64,000 nucleotides of DNA from Pagrus major (lineage: Eukaryota; Chordata; Actinopteri; Spariformes; Sparidae), in contig NC_133218.1 in NCBI RefSeq assembly GCF_040436345.1, positions 1,452,021 through 1,516,020 of the forward strand, in the 5' to 3' direction. The notes under the pieces are model-generated. The model searched no databases and had not been told where the DNA came from. It saw nothing but the letters and a program-made list of their open reading frames with translations. Below, piece by piece: positions 27,430-63,000 of this stretch (positions are counted from its first letter, which is position 1; each line of letters starts with the position of its first letter). The translations under genes were made by a program, and so were the position numbers.

Positions 27430-27658
27430 TTAAAGGAACAGTTCACCCAAAAAATGAAAATTCAGTCATCTCCTCCCTGCATGCTGATGGGAAGTCAGGT
27501 GAAGTTTCATAGTCCACAAAACATTTCTGTAGGTTCCCAGCAAAACAGCGTTACAGTATTCTCCTAAACAAAAATGCAAAGTTTCACTGACTTTCCATTG
27601 ATATGGGGGTGAGGAGATAATGACTGAATTTTCATTTTTGAGTGAACTTTGCCTTTAA
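27430..27658. repeat. 229 bp MITE with TTAA borders
   Basis: The left end is TTAAAGGAACAGTTCACCC followed by AATGAAAATTCAGTCAT; the right end is its inverted counterpart. Both borders are TTAA. The ends resemble those of the palindromic element family (3607-4231, 15565-16507), sharing GTTCACTC and AATTCAGTC. A longer relative lies at 61170-62150. Confidence 0.8.
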
Positions 27659-30041
27659 GTCCTACATTCAAGATACTGGGCCTGTTGCAGAACAGTTGCT
27701 GCATTATGAGCTACTAAATGGGTAATGGAGCAGGCAGGGTTTAAGATCAGAGAATGGTGGCTCAAAGGAAAACTGTTCAATGAGAATCCAATAAGCAGAC
27801 AAGATGCGCGTGTGAGTGGAACTCGATTTGACTTTGATGACAGATTTCCTACGTTCAACGCCTGACGCAATGACTTTCCTCATGAACAATAACTGCAGCT
27901 CCTGTAACAGCCCCTTATTGATATGCATCACTGATGGAAATCAATCTTTTTATTCAAATGCATTAGAAAAGCAAATCACATTCAGTTTTTTTCCAGTATA
28001 AATTTTCAAAAATGACAAGGTCCATTATTGTGATGTACTAAACATAATTTACAGAAAATAATTTGCCAGTGGACAATGGCGTTTCAGAACTCCCGATGTG
28101 CCTCTTCTTTGTACACCCTGTTAAACTGACCATATGAAAGTCAAATGACATGGTTCATCAAATTAAACATTGATTGCAGAGATGCAGACTGAAATCATGC
28201 AGAACATTTTGCATGTTTACTGACCTTTTATCTCTTTACATCACTTTAGTTGTCTCTCAAGCAGGCACCAAAATAAATATCCTGACCTATTACCTACTAT
28301 TACTCATTTTATTTTTCATTTTAGGGATGGTGGGACTGTTTGAAAATCAGATTTCACCATTTTATAGGAAGGATACAAAACAGGTAAAAATGGGAGGTGA
28401 AACCACCAGAAAAATGTTTAAGTTCTAACCCCCAGGACTTCGGTCCTGGTTGATTTGGTGACACCTGTGCCAACCAAAATGAGATTAAGGAATAAAAATC
28501 TAAAATTCTGTCCAGAATCTACCACCACAGTGGCCCAAATGTGTATTTTGAATTCCACAAAGGTGGACTACAGACAAGTAGACCATAATGTTTAGAAAAA
28601 AATTACAAAATGCAAAGCCATCATATGGCTGTTGCTGGAAAGATTCCAATCTTAAACTGCAACAAATACTGAGGTTTGATACAAAATAATCTTACAGTTT
28701 ATAACTTTGAAAACGACAGCTTGTGACAGAACTCCAACTACCAGCAATCCTCTTCATCAATCATCACAGGACTCAATCTGGTGGTGTACCATCAAGTTCA
28801 TCCTTACTACAGCTTTTAGTCTCCTGACAGTCCACATCCTTGAGCCAATAAAGCAAATAGACAAAAACATACGAGACTATCCAACAGTGGATGGATCACT
28901 CCTGACTCTAAGCTCCAGTAAGAAGCGAGCTGTCAGTTAGAGGTCATAGCCGTGCAATGAATATTCAACTTTAGCCCTTTTCAGACGTCCATTTAACAGG
29001 CAGACTGAGGGAAATCTTAAGACCCATCTTGTGGAGAACTGGTAGATTTATAATGTAGCTACAAAATGCTGCTGCTGCAGCTGAGAGAAGATCAGCTCTG
29101 AAGGTGGTAACAGCCTGTTAAGACGAGGCCATTTCTTATGCTGGTTTTGGTAGAACACGGGGCCCAGGATGGGCATTTATACAAGCAGAACTTTTTTCAA
29201 GACTTAAACTTTGATGAGGGATCATAGAACCTCAAAAAGAGTCTCAAATAGAGAAAGCTTTCCTATTAGCCCTATAGTCACAAACAATTCTAAATGCCTC
29301 CACAAAGGAGATGCATTTAGCAGAAGTTGATGGAAAAAAAATGTCTTTAAATGTTTTTTCAAGTTAGCAACAAAGCTAGTTAAGTAGAGCTATCACCATT
29401 TCCAAACGCCAAGTTCAAACAAGTATAAACCGCCACATCATTTGTTTGAGTTAATTAGAACAGAAAGCCACAGACCAATCTTAAACTCTGTTGCAGAATT
29501 AATGTTGTTCATTCACAGCCTCCGTGACCTCACTAGTGATGAGCCAACAATCCAAACTGCTTCCACACATTACTTCCCAAATGTTTGGTGTCATGACTAT
29601 CTTTTCAGAATGGCATGTTTTTGATTGTAAAGTAGATAGCCAGTTTACTTACAGAGCATGTGTAGGCCAGAGTGACAATGCATTTTAGGACTGAACTATG
29701 AGCATGGCCTGTCAGGCTAATTTTCAATTCAAACAAATCAAAAATCAAATTTTATGTTTTTCTTTTCAGATAAAGAGTGACAGCCCTGTGAGCTTGCTTG
29801 CTAACTGGCAATTAGCAAACCAAACAATACCACAATTGAGAAAAGAAAAACGTAACCACATTGTGAAATGATGTGATAAAAAAAAAAAAAACGAACACTC
29901 AATCCCCTGTGCCCTATACGAATCAAAAAAGCCAAACTGCGACTCTGCACTTGTTCTACACTTCATCTCACATCCCTTCTAGCTTCTCAGATCCCATTGT
30001 GTCTTTAAGGCTACATTAATAAGAAGTGACCGTGTGATATA

Positions 30042-30370
30042 TGCCGATCACCCAAAACATTAAAACCACTAACAGGTCAAGTGAAAAACATTGATCATCT
30101 CTTTACAATGTTCTGCTGTGAGAACTTGGGCCCTGGCATTCATGTGGATGCCACTTGATACACCACCCACCCAAACATTGTCGCAGACCAATGACACCAC
30201 CTCACTCTCCTCAGCAGGACAATGAGCCCTGCCCCTGCAAAAGCTGCTCAGGAATGAATGTGAAAGAGTTCAAGATGTCGACCTGGTTTCCCAGCCAAAC
30301 AATGTATTGTAACATTACCAATGTTAATCACTTCACCTGTCAGTGGTTCTAATGTTGTGGTCGATCGGTG
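30042..30370. repeat. MITE of about 330 bp with CACCGATC-type ends
   Basis: The left end is TGCCGATCACCCAAAACATT; the right end, read inverted, is CACCGATCGACCACAACATT. TA flanks both sides, which would fit a Tc1/mariner-type target. A partial copy is at 19345-19450. No coding content. Confidence 0.7.
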
Positions 30371-30824
30371 TACCTACCTTTGAATTTAATGCCTAGCATT
30401 TCCTCAGAGACATATAACACTACAGGAAGAGACCATGTGAAGAGAGAAATAAAAGGCCAATTTGACTCTGAACAGCCTCAATTTGACATCATGGAAATTC
30501 CATATGAAAATACAGTTATGATATAAAACAGGGAGTACCAAGTGCTCGCCACAAAGCCAATTCTTACAACCAATGTAAATGTGGGCCAAGTTACTGAATA
30601 GAATCCTTGAAACAATCATTTTATTCTTCTGAATCGCACAAAAAAAGATATGGGTTCAGTTTCTGCGTAGACACCCGGAGAGGAGAGTCTAGAATAAAAA
30701 AGAAAAAAAAGAAATCTATCTCCATCAAAGACGTTTTACTGGCTAGTTATGGAACTAGGCGGAGGTGTGTGGAGCCCTCCTACCACAGCCGTCTCACCTC
30801 CGCACACAGGCCATGTAGGCTCGT

Positions 30825-53356
<22,532 letters not shown>

Positions 53357-53461
53357 TAGTCCAAGCTAGAAATTCATAGTAAACCAAAATTGTGAGTGAA
53401 ATATAAATGAAATTGTACTGTGACAAAAAATAAAAGGCATGGGGCTTGTGGTGGAGTGGAT

Positions 53462-53700
53462 CAAATCAATTTATTTATATAGCCCAAAATCACAATCACA
53501 TTGCCTCAAGGGGCTTTACAATCTGTACAGTGAACAACATCCTCTGTCCTTAGACCCTCGATTCGAGTAAGGAAAAAATTGCCATGTTGATGGAAAAAAA
53601 CCTTTTAACAGGGGGGAAAAAAAGACGATGGAAGAAACCTCAGGAAGAGCCACAGAGGAGGATCCCTCTCCCAGGACAGACAGACATGCAATAGATGTCG
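53462..53700 (+). repeat. Interspersed repeat, family D (copy 2)
   Basis: Starts CAATTTATTTATATAGCCCA, contains AAATCACAATCACATTGCC, GGGGCTTTACAATCTGTACA and GAAGAAACCTCAGGAAGAGC. It matches 14243-14470 and, inverted, 61690-61945. It lies about 100 bp upstream of the txlng start exon. Confidence 0.75.
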
Positions 53701-55184
53701 CATGTACAGAAAAGAACAACAAATCACAGTTAACAAGTTGGATGTGCTGCTTCAGGTACTTGTATGCGATAATATACAATCCAGAATTTAATTTTCTTTT
53801 CCTCTCTCTCACTTGCTCTGTCTCCTCTGTACTTATGTATTCCAAGTAGATCTGCAATGCTTAGTGGGATGACCGAAAGAGACAGTGTAGCCAATGTATT
53901 CTATTAGCCTGGCAAGCTAATGATCAGTAAAATGAAGATTGGGCAAAAATGTATCTTCAGATGTCAAGTTGGGTTTCAGTCAGTCAGTCATCTAATTTGA
54001 GATTATGTATTTCAAAACTTTGCCTTGAAGGTGTTATTTGTATAATATGGTCACATCCGAAGGAAGTTCCAAAAATATAGGGGGCAGCATATCACCAGTG
54101 CAACTTGTTGCTTTCTCAGCTACCCTTGGCTGTAGCTAGCTACCTTTAGCTAATTAGCTCATGGCTCAGTTAGCTGTGGACCCAGTCACACAAGAGTTTG
54201 CCTGGATCAAGACCTTGGATCACAGGGGGAATCACCACAGGCAACAGAGCTCAACTAAAACGGGTTTAGCAGTCTGAGAGTGAACACAGCTGAACACCTG
54301 ACTGAGACTGAACACAGCCTCTGAGACTGACGGTCAGTTAGAAGATGGGGATACAGAACGCCGATTTACAGCAGCTCTGATCAGGACTATGACTCCGGGA
54401 CAAGACAACACGGCAGGCAGGGACAGGAGAGGCATGAAGTGGCAGAGGAGAGAGAGAAAATCAGACATCAGCAGCAAGTGAAAACAGCATGTAGAGGCAA
54501 ATATTTTCACATCTTACTCTGAGAAGTGAGAATTTATTTTGACTTAACCTGAGATGATTGTGGAAAGACAAACCAAGACTGGTAAGTTTTATTTAATTTA
54601 AGTTGAGTCTGAATTAAGTATATTTTGTGATAATGAGGCATTTCATCTGAATTCGGTAAAAGAGAGAAACTTACTGTTTAGTAAGAACCCTTACTGTTTA
54701 GTAAGGGAAATAGATGCAAAACTTCCTTTCTTGGGAATTTGTGAGTTTATTTTGTTCTTCTATTACACTAAAAGCTAAGTGGGTTTGACAAATGTAGTGA
54801 CTGCCAATGGCATATACTGTATCTCTCGCCTCTTGAGGTACAAAGTTGTTAACTTCAGAAGACAACTCTGCATCACAATACATAAGTATGACATAGTGTC
54901 AACACTGTTGTTTCTTCACACTCTGTTGATAATGTTAATTTTTTTGAATGTTTTAAACTAAATTTTGGCCATATCTTAGAAATTATGGTATTAGGTATTT
55001 GAAATAAAACGTAAAGAGATAATTAACTTATTTTAGTAACACTTTTACTACAAAAAACACAAAGATCAGCTTTCAATTGTAGTGTTGTGTCCTAATTACA
55101 AATATATCTGACAATATTTGTGGCAAACTATGGACTGTATCTACATGCATGCCGAATATACAATTATTATTAACCCTTCCCTTC

Positions 55185-55546
55185 CCTCCCCTCTGTCCAA
55201 GAACTCTTCCTAAGCCGCTGCAGGAGCAGGGCACTGAACATCGTCAGGGACCCCTCCCACCCTCTCCACACATTCTTTGAACTGGTCCCATCAGGAAAAC
55301 GGTTCCGGAGTCTAAAAGGCCGAACAAACAGACTAATCAACAGCTTCCTTCCACAAGCTGTTAGATTGCTGAACTGCTGATCTGGAGCATGCACACTACT
55401 GCACTTCATGAGCCTTAGTCATAGTTTTAAATTATTATAGTAATGTATTGTGTGTATTTATTGTGTTCATGTTGTGGGATCCCAGAGAACCGCAATCTCA
55501 TTTTTGCTGCACTGCTTTTGTTGGTACAGCTAAATGACAATAAAGC

Positions 55547-55585
<39 letters not shown>

Positions 55586-55586
55586 A
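55185..55586 (+). mobile_element. 3' end of a Rex1/CR1-type LINE
   Basis: The plus strand reads RCRSRALNIVRDPSHPLH, FFELVPSGKRFRSLKGR and NRLINSFLPQAVRLLN, then stop, the last residues of a CR1-clade ORF2. It ends ATGACAATAAAGCTTTGATTG with a (GATT)n tail, as in Rex1/Babar. Only the last 400 bp are present (5' truncation). Confidence 0.75.
55548..55586. repeat. (GATT)n tail
   Basis: About nine tetranucleotide units closing the Rex1/CR1-type fragment. Confidence 0.95.
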
Positions 55587-56277
55587 TCAGATGGAGAAAA
55601 ACTCTGACCACTAACCTTTTTATCTATTTTTTCTTTGCTTGACAGATATGGGTTTCTTTCCACAACTACCCAATAAAAACTATGCAGTGTTTCTGGTTGG
55701 GCTGACCAAATAAATCCTATATATATATAAAAAAAACAAAGACCCGATGGCAACACCTTTGTGTTGATGTGTTACGTTAATGAACAGCAGCAGGGCTGAC
55801 GATACATTAGATTCCTATTCCAGGAAGCCATGCATGCAGTGCCGACTGTCAAAAATGAAACCTCTCCAAACGTTTGCTTAGCCCATTTAAGTCATGTGTG
55901 GCTATTGCCATTTGGCTGAACCCGACAGAGATAATTAAGCCCATCACTTTAATACTGTCCTAGCAATACACAAAGACTTAACCAAGAGGCAAAAGTCAAC
56001 CACGTGTGTACAGCAGCGACAGGACCAAGCTTGTCAGTCGTCTCAGGCCTACAAACACGTTTAGTTTTCAATCCTTCGAGGTACGTTAACGTTAGCTAGA
56101 CAGTTAGCTGTTAGTTTAGCACCCTCGCACCAACATTCACATGAAATGATTTCAACAGGTCGAAGACCGCACTGACAGTTAACACCAAGCTAAAGCTAAC
56201 TTGCATAACGTTACGAGATACGGGTGAAACAAAAGACAGATAACAATTACAAGTTAATGGCAGTCTAGCTAGCTTAC

Positions 56278-57000
56278 CTTGTCGGGTTATTGGAGTTTAT
56301 GATGTAAGCTGACAAAAGGAACGATGTTAACTTTTTAAATTACTAACGTTAATGTAATCCATCCTGTCAAACACTATTATAACGTTATGTCAGTGTTGCT
56401 GTTGAGAATGGTAGTACGCTATGTGATTGCAGTGAACGCGGCGTGTATTATGGACTCCAACAGGTCTTTCATTATCAGAGCTACCTTCACAGCAGGTTCC
56501 TGCATTACCATCGACTGACAAACACGCAAGGCATGTAAACCTGGCAGCTATAACGTTAGCTGTTATGTTATTTCCTGGATATGAAGAACACTTCAGGACA
56601 ATCGAAGCGAAACAGCGTTCATGTGACCCATATCCTCTCAAATATACACAACGGCGTACGTTTAACATTAGTTGACGGACTTTTCTGTTGATCTCTGGTA
56701 GCAATAAGTTGGCTACCGTTAATCAACTTCAGAAAGTTGAAAAAAATGCAGAAATCCGCGCCAACATAAGTATAATGTCTAAGCCGAATTGAAAACGCGT
56801 GCATATTCATTTAAAAAGCATGAAAGGCAGTGTATTATCAGCCATGTGGTACTGCATATTACTAGCATAACCGTAAACCTCCGACATTTTACAGGGAGTG
56901 TGGTGTGACGTTCCATCGGCTCAGGACAGAACGGCGCGTACGGTTTCTGTTCGTGTTAGCTAGCTACTTAGCCAAAAGCAAAGGCATTTTATTTTTTATC
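56278..57000 (-). promoter_or_regulatory. txlng: Probable txlng promoter and non-coding first exon
   Basis: On the minus strand CCCGACAAG|GTAAGC at 56278 is a strong donor that could end a 5' UTR exon joined to the acceptor at about 53365. CpG density rises over 56380-56960 (e.g. CGGCGCGTACGG). No other coding exon lies between it and the start exon. A second possible donor lies near 57350 (ACACAG|GTAAAC). Confidence 0.4.
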
Positions 57001-59789
57001 CCTCTAACTCTTAACTTCCGTTAACATATGCCTGTATGCATCTATTCTGTTATGTCAGGTGTTTGGACTGTAAAGAACGCAGCTGGTTAAGGTTTAGCTT
57101 TCTCAGGTAAGCTAAGATTGTTTTGCTATTGTTAGCCTGTGCTAACAGCTAGTCGGCGGCTAGCCCTGCTGACTAACACTAGAAGTGAACTTTACTTCGG
57201 CAAATACTAAATGTGTAATAATGAATGTAAAAGCTACACACTAAAGATGATAGTGGCACGTGATATACTGCTTTGAAATTATATAAAATCAGCACGATAC
57301 AACACCAATACAGCAAATATGTTTCTAAAACAGCTAAAGCGTTTACCTGTGTGTTTTCACTGTGGATGCAAGCAGGGCACAGTTATAAAGCTAGCTTCAG
57401 CTGTCAGACAACAAGTAAAACGTCCGGTTAAATATTTTCAAAATAAAACCGTTGTCAGGTCCATTTTCATCTCATAGTTGATAGTGTGTCTGTTTTCCTG
57501 TTAATAAGGCAACAGAAGAGATGCGATTTTCCACCCTTTCTACACTGTTTTTAATCCAAAGGTTTACTCTTGACTTTGCAGCAGTTTTTATACAATGATC
57601 ATCATCACCATCATTATGCTTGCTTGTGTGTGATATAAATAAATAACATTAAATATTAAGTATAATTATGATAGATTTTACAGCAAACATAATCATACCG
57701 ACGCCACCATACCCATATCATATGTTATTGTAGCCCTCTTCTGCACCTGCTTTTAACTTGACTTTCCCCCCGCTTTTAATTTGAAGATGGCACCCTCGTG
57801 ATTGTGGTAGTAATGTGACTAACTTGCTGCAGTTAAAAGTCAAAACCAAAAGCAAAAATCTCTGAGCTCTGCTCCTCTTTTTCCCGGACGTCAGAGAGGG
57901 AGGAAAACAACAGTTACTTAATACCCAATCCAAACAACATCCACAATAATTATTCCCTTACTTACTTTGTTTACTTACTTACTGAATTATTTTTACTACA
58001 ATGGCCACAGACAGTATGCATAGAATAAGAAACTAATTTTAGAAATCAAAGGCAGGTATTCACACATGGCTCAACAGGCAATTAGACTATTACTGATCCC
58101 ACAAAGGGAAATTAAAGTCTCAGAGTTTTATTGGTAGGCTACATCACTGCGTAAGCTCTTGCAGTGTGTATGAAATGGTGGATCTTACCTTTTAGTGTAA
58201 GGCACAATGTTTTTAATGTGCTACATGTATGATGCAGTGGTTCAAAACATTTACCGAGGCCTCAGTATTATGCTCACATCATTAGGACTTTCTCATGAGT
58301 CTTCCCTGTTTCTTCAAATTACATTATTAACACAACTTTTTAGAGAACTGGAGAAAGTAGAAATCTCCCTCGAAATTGAGGACCATGATATACTCATTTA
58401 TTTTACTAAGCCGTGAAGTTGCTCCCTGTATGAGTTTGTTTTATATTTTAAAATGCCAAAGACTGACATAAACGTAGTAAGATCCTGCTATAAGGGATTT
58501 GGTACAACTTTTGCACCATGCAGTTTAGAAGTAGATCTATTACCAGACTAAATTTAGACTTTCACCACGCAAAGGAGGTTTATTTTTTTTCCCGTGTACA
58601 TTCTTTTGTTGGTTGGTTGGTTGGTCAGCAGGTTTGCACAAAAATAATTTAAAAAACTTGGATGGAGGATGGGTCCCAGCCCAGAATAGATCCCATTAAC
58701 TTTTGGGGTAGAACCAGATAAAGGGACCGATCAAGGATTTTTTTTTCTCACCTTCTTTAAGGTACAAGATCATTTTAACAATGCAAGATATGGTGTTTTA
58801 AGACATTTTTGTAAATTTCTCAGGGAATAATACATGGATAGTTATGAAAAAATCAGATATATTTAGACGGTATCTAGCTGGTATCTAAGTGAGTTCAATT
58901 TGATGCAGATCCACAGACTAATCTGGATCCAGTGGATTTAAACGTGTTTTATTTGTTATTGGATGGGGCTAAATCGAATTAAACAGGACTAGAGGGCCTT
59001 GCCGGAAGTATGCGCTCTACTGGGTGCTATTATAGATGACAATAAACTTACACAATCCACAATCAAATAATGGACAATATCTGACCGATAATTTCACATG
59101 ATTGTTTTATGAAAATACATTTCTAAGCTGTATTTTATCTGTATGTGGTGAGCAAAGATGGATGAATTGATATCCATATTCTTTTTCTTCTGCCACCTCT
59201 GTTGGGTGCCCAGCCATCAGAGTTTGTAAATGGCTTGTCTCTCTGCTGCCTTTAGAGATCCAATGATTATCTCTAACAATCACAGCCAGTCTCGCGGTGT
59301 CCTTGAAGTTTGGGTACAGGTCTAAAAAGAGTGATTAAAATATATGCAGCAGGCTGTTACATCCTGACATTTAGTCGCTAGTTTGGGTCTCTTATTCAAA
59401 CACTCTGGACCGTCCTAAAACATGCCCACTAGCATGTCATTATCAGACCCTCCTTGCCAGGTAATTGCTGAGTCTTTCAAAACTCCACGCCCCAGTTTGT
59501 AACACAGGCTGTATGTTATAAATTTGAATTCTCCCTTAAGAAACAGAATGTTTTAAACGGAACATTGTTCACTGTAAAGTATGAGGAAATCTGGGTATAT
59601 AGACTACACCTGTACTTTATGCTCATTGTAAGAAGCTCATTTAGAAATTACTATTTTTGTTCAGGTCCTACACTCATTCATTCACTTTTGTTCTAGCATG
59701 TTGCATATTCCTAAAAAACATTTCAAATATCACACAGCACATCTGGGGCCTGGTAAATTAACTTAAGGTTAATTTATTTGTCATTCTAC

Positions 59790-60330
59790 AACAGGGTTGT
59801 ACAACGAAATGTAAGCTGTAGTCCCTTACACAAGAAATACTATTTCTTATAGTAGAGTGGGGAGGATGAGTCCAGGAGTCTCACAGCGTGAGGAGTGAAG
59901 CTGCTCTGTAGTCTGGTGGTACAGCAGCAGATACTTCTGTATCTGTTGTCAGGTGGCAGCAGGGTGAACAGACTGTGGCTGGGTGGGTGTTGTCTTTTAG
60001 TATCTTTGGGCTCTGTGCAGACATCTCACTTCAGTGATGTCACTGATGCTCTGTAGATGGTACCAGTGATGTTCTGGTGGTTTTAATCAGCTGCTGTAGA
60101 GCCTTCCTGTCTGTATATAATGTACAGAGAATGGGAGGTACTCTCTAATTATATTTCTATGCCACATACCTCTGAGCAGTTTAATCTCTCTATGACTCTA
60201 AACATTGTTTATGTTTGGCTTGACTCCATATTTAGAACATCAATATTAAATCTGGTGTTATAGGAAATAATGAGGGGTCAAAATGCCTCCTGGGGTACAT
60301 CAGGGTTCTCTCTGATTCAGGGCTGTTGTT
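59790..60330. repeat. Probable interspersed repeat
   Basis: Contains GAGTCCAGGAGTCTCACAGC, GAAGCTGCTCTGTAGTCTGG and GGTGGCAGCAGGGTGAACAG, wording I associate with a fish LINE-derived repeat in antisense. The class is not certain. Confidence 0.4.
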
Positions 60331-61169
60331 CTTTTCAAGAATAAAATCCAAACTGTCTCCTCACTAGCAGTGAGACCAGAGGTTGTTGGATTCTTCAGCC
60401 ATGACTGAACCTCCACAACCAACCGAAGTACTAGTCTGGTAAATCTGGAACATTTATGAAACATGAAACCTTATTTATCAGCCCAAACCAAGAGGAACAC
60501 ATAGTATTTAAGTGTGGAAAGACTACAAATTTCATTAAGTTGGAAGAATTGGGGTTAATGGGGCCATCCAGGTGTGCCACTGACACATTTTGAGGGAAAA
60601 TATACTCTATATAGAAATTATGAGTTGTTTTGAGGTTAGACCAGGGTCCTTGGCTTTCCATCAGAGGGCGCCAATGTTGTGTTTCTTACACATGTGTCAA
60701 ACTCTTGTCATAGTTTATAGAATCTCATCAGACTAAGTTGATGTGTTATCTTTAGTTTAGCACTTCATCTTGGCTGATCAAGCTCACTCCTCATTGGTCC
60801 ACTCTAACTTTCGTGGATAACTTACATATTAAGACATTTTAAAAATATATCTTTTCAGTTTAAGAGCTGTTTAATTAATGACAGATTGTGAAACAATGGG
60901 CCCTTGGGCACAGGTATGTGAAGACACCGAACCACCTGAGCTGGCCAAATAATACTATAGTACTCTATTCAAAATACCATGGGAAGTCATCAAAGGAACT
61001 CTGTGATGCAGGTTGTATTTCCCTAAAGTACATAAAAGCTATTCAAATTGATTTATTGTTTTTAAGGTAGACTCACTGTTGCTAAGTGTGCAGGTGCTGT
61101 TTTGTTAGGGAGAAATAATTAAAAATATAGTAAAAATTGAAATAATAATCTGACGCAGAACCGGTTACA

Positions 61170-62150
61170 CCCAAAAATTAAGGGTAAGTTTAAGCCAAAA
61201 ATGAAAATTCAGTCATCATCTACTCTACTCACTGCCATGCAGATGGAAAGTCATATGAAGTTTAGTAGTCCACAAAACATTAATGGAGCTTAATAGCTTC
61301 ACAGCGTTGCAGTATTCTTCGAAACAACTGTAGCTGGGGACTTATTTCAACAAGTAAAAAAACAACCAAAAAACCTCCAAATCATAAAATCGCTCCATAC
61401 AGTACATAAAAGTCTCCAGTATCCGATATCCCAAACTGAAACTTAAAAAGACGTTATTTTCACCCTTTAGGCTGAAATCTTCACTGGAGCTGCTAAGCTA
61501 AAAGAGTTAATGTGCACCCTCTGAATGGGGTTTCAGGGGTATAAATTTGTGTGGCCTGTCTTCCAGGTTACCATGGAAGAGTGGAGGTTGTGTGGCTCGG
61601 ACACCACTTGGTGATGCCTTGGGCTGCTCAGTCGTCGTCCTGGAGCCACATTCCTCACATATATTTTATATAATTTACTTGTATCAGATATTCAGTGAAA
61701 TCTGTAAACTTCTATTACATGTCTCTCTCTGTCCTCGGAGAGGGGTCCCTCCTCTGTGACTCTTCCTGAGGTTTCTTCCATCTTTTCCCCCTGCTAAAGG
61801 TTTTTTTTTTTCATTATGGGAAGTTTTTCTTCTCTCAAATTGAGGGTCTAAGGACAGGATGTTGATCACTGTACAGATTGTAAAGCCCACTGAGGCAATG
61901 TGGCTGCGATTGACTGTGATTTTGGGCTATTTAAATAAATCAGATTAGATATGATTTACAAATAACATCTTTACAAATCAATTTGGGATCTCATGGCTTC
62001 CGGAGACTTCTCTGGAGGAGCAGTATGTAGCCATTTTACGTTTTCTTTTTTTTTACATTTTAAAACAAAACTTTAACTGACTCTCCATCAGCATTGGGGG
62101 GAGGGGATAATTGCTGAATTTTCATGTTTGAATGGGCTCATCCTCTAACC
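61170..62150. repeat. MITE related to 27430-27658, split by a family D repeat
   Basis: The left part has AATGAAAATTCAGTCATCAT, TAGTCCACAAAACATTAATG and CACAGCGTTGCAGTATTCTTC; the right part has CTCTCCATCAGCATTGGGGG and ATAATTGCTGAATTTTCATG. These match the two halves of 27430-27658. A family D repeat (61690-61945) lies inside. Confidence 0.65.
61690..61945 (-). repeat. Interspersed repeat, family D (copy 3, antisense)
   Basis: Reads as the reverse complement of 53462-53700: CTTCCTGAGGTTTCTTCCAT, ACAGATTGTAAAGCCCACTG, GAGGCAATGTGGC, ending near GGGCTATTTAAATAAAT. Confidence 0.75.
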
Positions 62151-62799
62151 GATCAGACAGGAAATGCTACCAATAGGGACTGTCTGTCCAAAATAATCAG
62201 TCAATTGACAGAAAACGAATCTGCAACTAGTTTTAATAAACCTAATTGTGTAAGCCGTGTTTCAAGCGAAAATAAAAAAATATGACCCAGTTAAATCTTC
62301 TCAGATTTGCAATTTTTCCTCACTGTTCTAACATTGTAAACTGAAGTTCTTTGACTTTTAGAATGTCGGACATTCGTAAGACAGAAGATGTTACCCTGGA
62401 CTTTTTATACTACAGTGAAACTGATAGCTGCAGTCAATGAAAAGTTTTGAAAGCAATTAACATACTTTCAGTTCTTTGTAATTGGGTTCACAGTTTACAA
62501 CTCACTCTCACTATTTCGAATGAATAATAATCATTACAGAAAATGGGGATTTCTGTTATTTGCACATGCATTTGATGACAAATAAACGCTTCTGTGTGTT
62601 TTTTCTTCTGATAAAAGATACTTCATTGCTTTGTTCCGCAGCTGGAGCTCTCCTCCCGGTGCTGTAGTAGTTTCAAGTGGGAGGTCTTTCCTGAGCTAAC
62701 CAATAAGCACACAGCTCTGTGTTGGGAACAGAATGTGATTGGCTCAAAGCAATAGGTTGTTGTCATATCGATAGTCGATTGGTCAGACGGGTTGTCCAA

Positions 62800-63000
62800 A
62801 CGCTCGGGACCCGCCCCGTTTTCTGTCTCCAGTGGGGACGACGTTTTCCATCCAGAGCAGAGGAGAAAAAACCAGCAGAAAGAGAACAACCACCGGACGG
62901 AGGTCTGGCAGGAAAAAGGGGGAGACCTCAGTTACTTATCCGGGAGAAAAGCACATATTTCAGGAGGAGATAGGAGCGGTGTTCAGCGGTGCTTCCTTTA
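62800..63000 (+). promoter_or_regulatory. Candidate promoter and first exon of a further + strand gene
   Basis: A GC-rich patch with GGGACCCGCCCCGTTTTC (Sp1-like box) precedes about 150 bp of purine-rich, 5' UTR-like sequence ending TTTACG|GTACGT near 63000, a good donor. No conserved peptide is recognised, so the exon would be non-coding. The rest of the gene lies beyond the window. Confidence 0.4.

Larger units (their letters stand above)
26745..30824 (-). other. txlng: txlng 3' UTR (inferred)
   Basis: About 4 kb from the TGA to the distal signal, with no recognisable coding exon. It carries two MITEs (27430-27658, 30042-30370), so the transcript would contain their inverted ends as potential hairpins. 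Confidence 0.5.
57001..62790. other. Intergenic DNA right of txlng
   Basis: No exon is recognised. Repeats are at 59790-60330 and 61170-62150. Human SYAP1, the next gene on this side, was not detected. Confidence 0.4.

Noticed and set aside
56390-56810. Two minus-strand frames upstream of txlng
   Set aside because: They overlap the presumed promoter, have no homology and no fitting donor.
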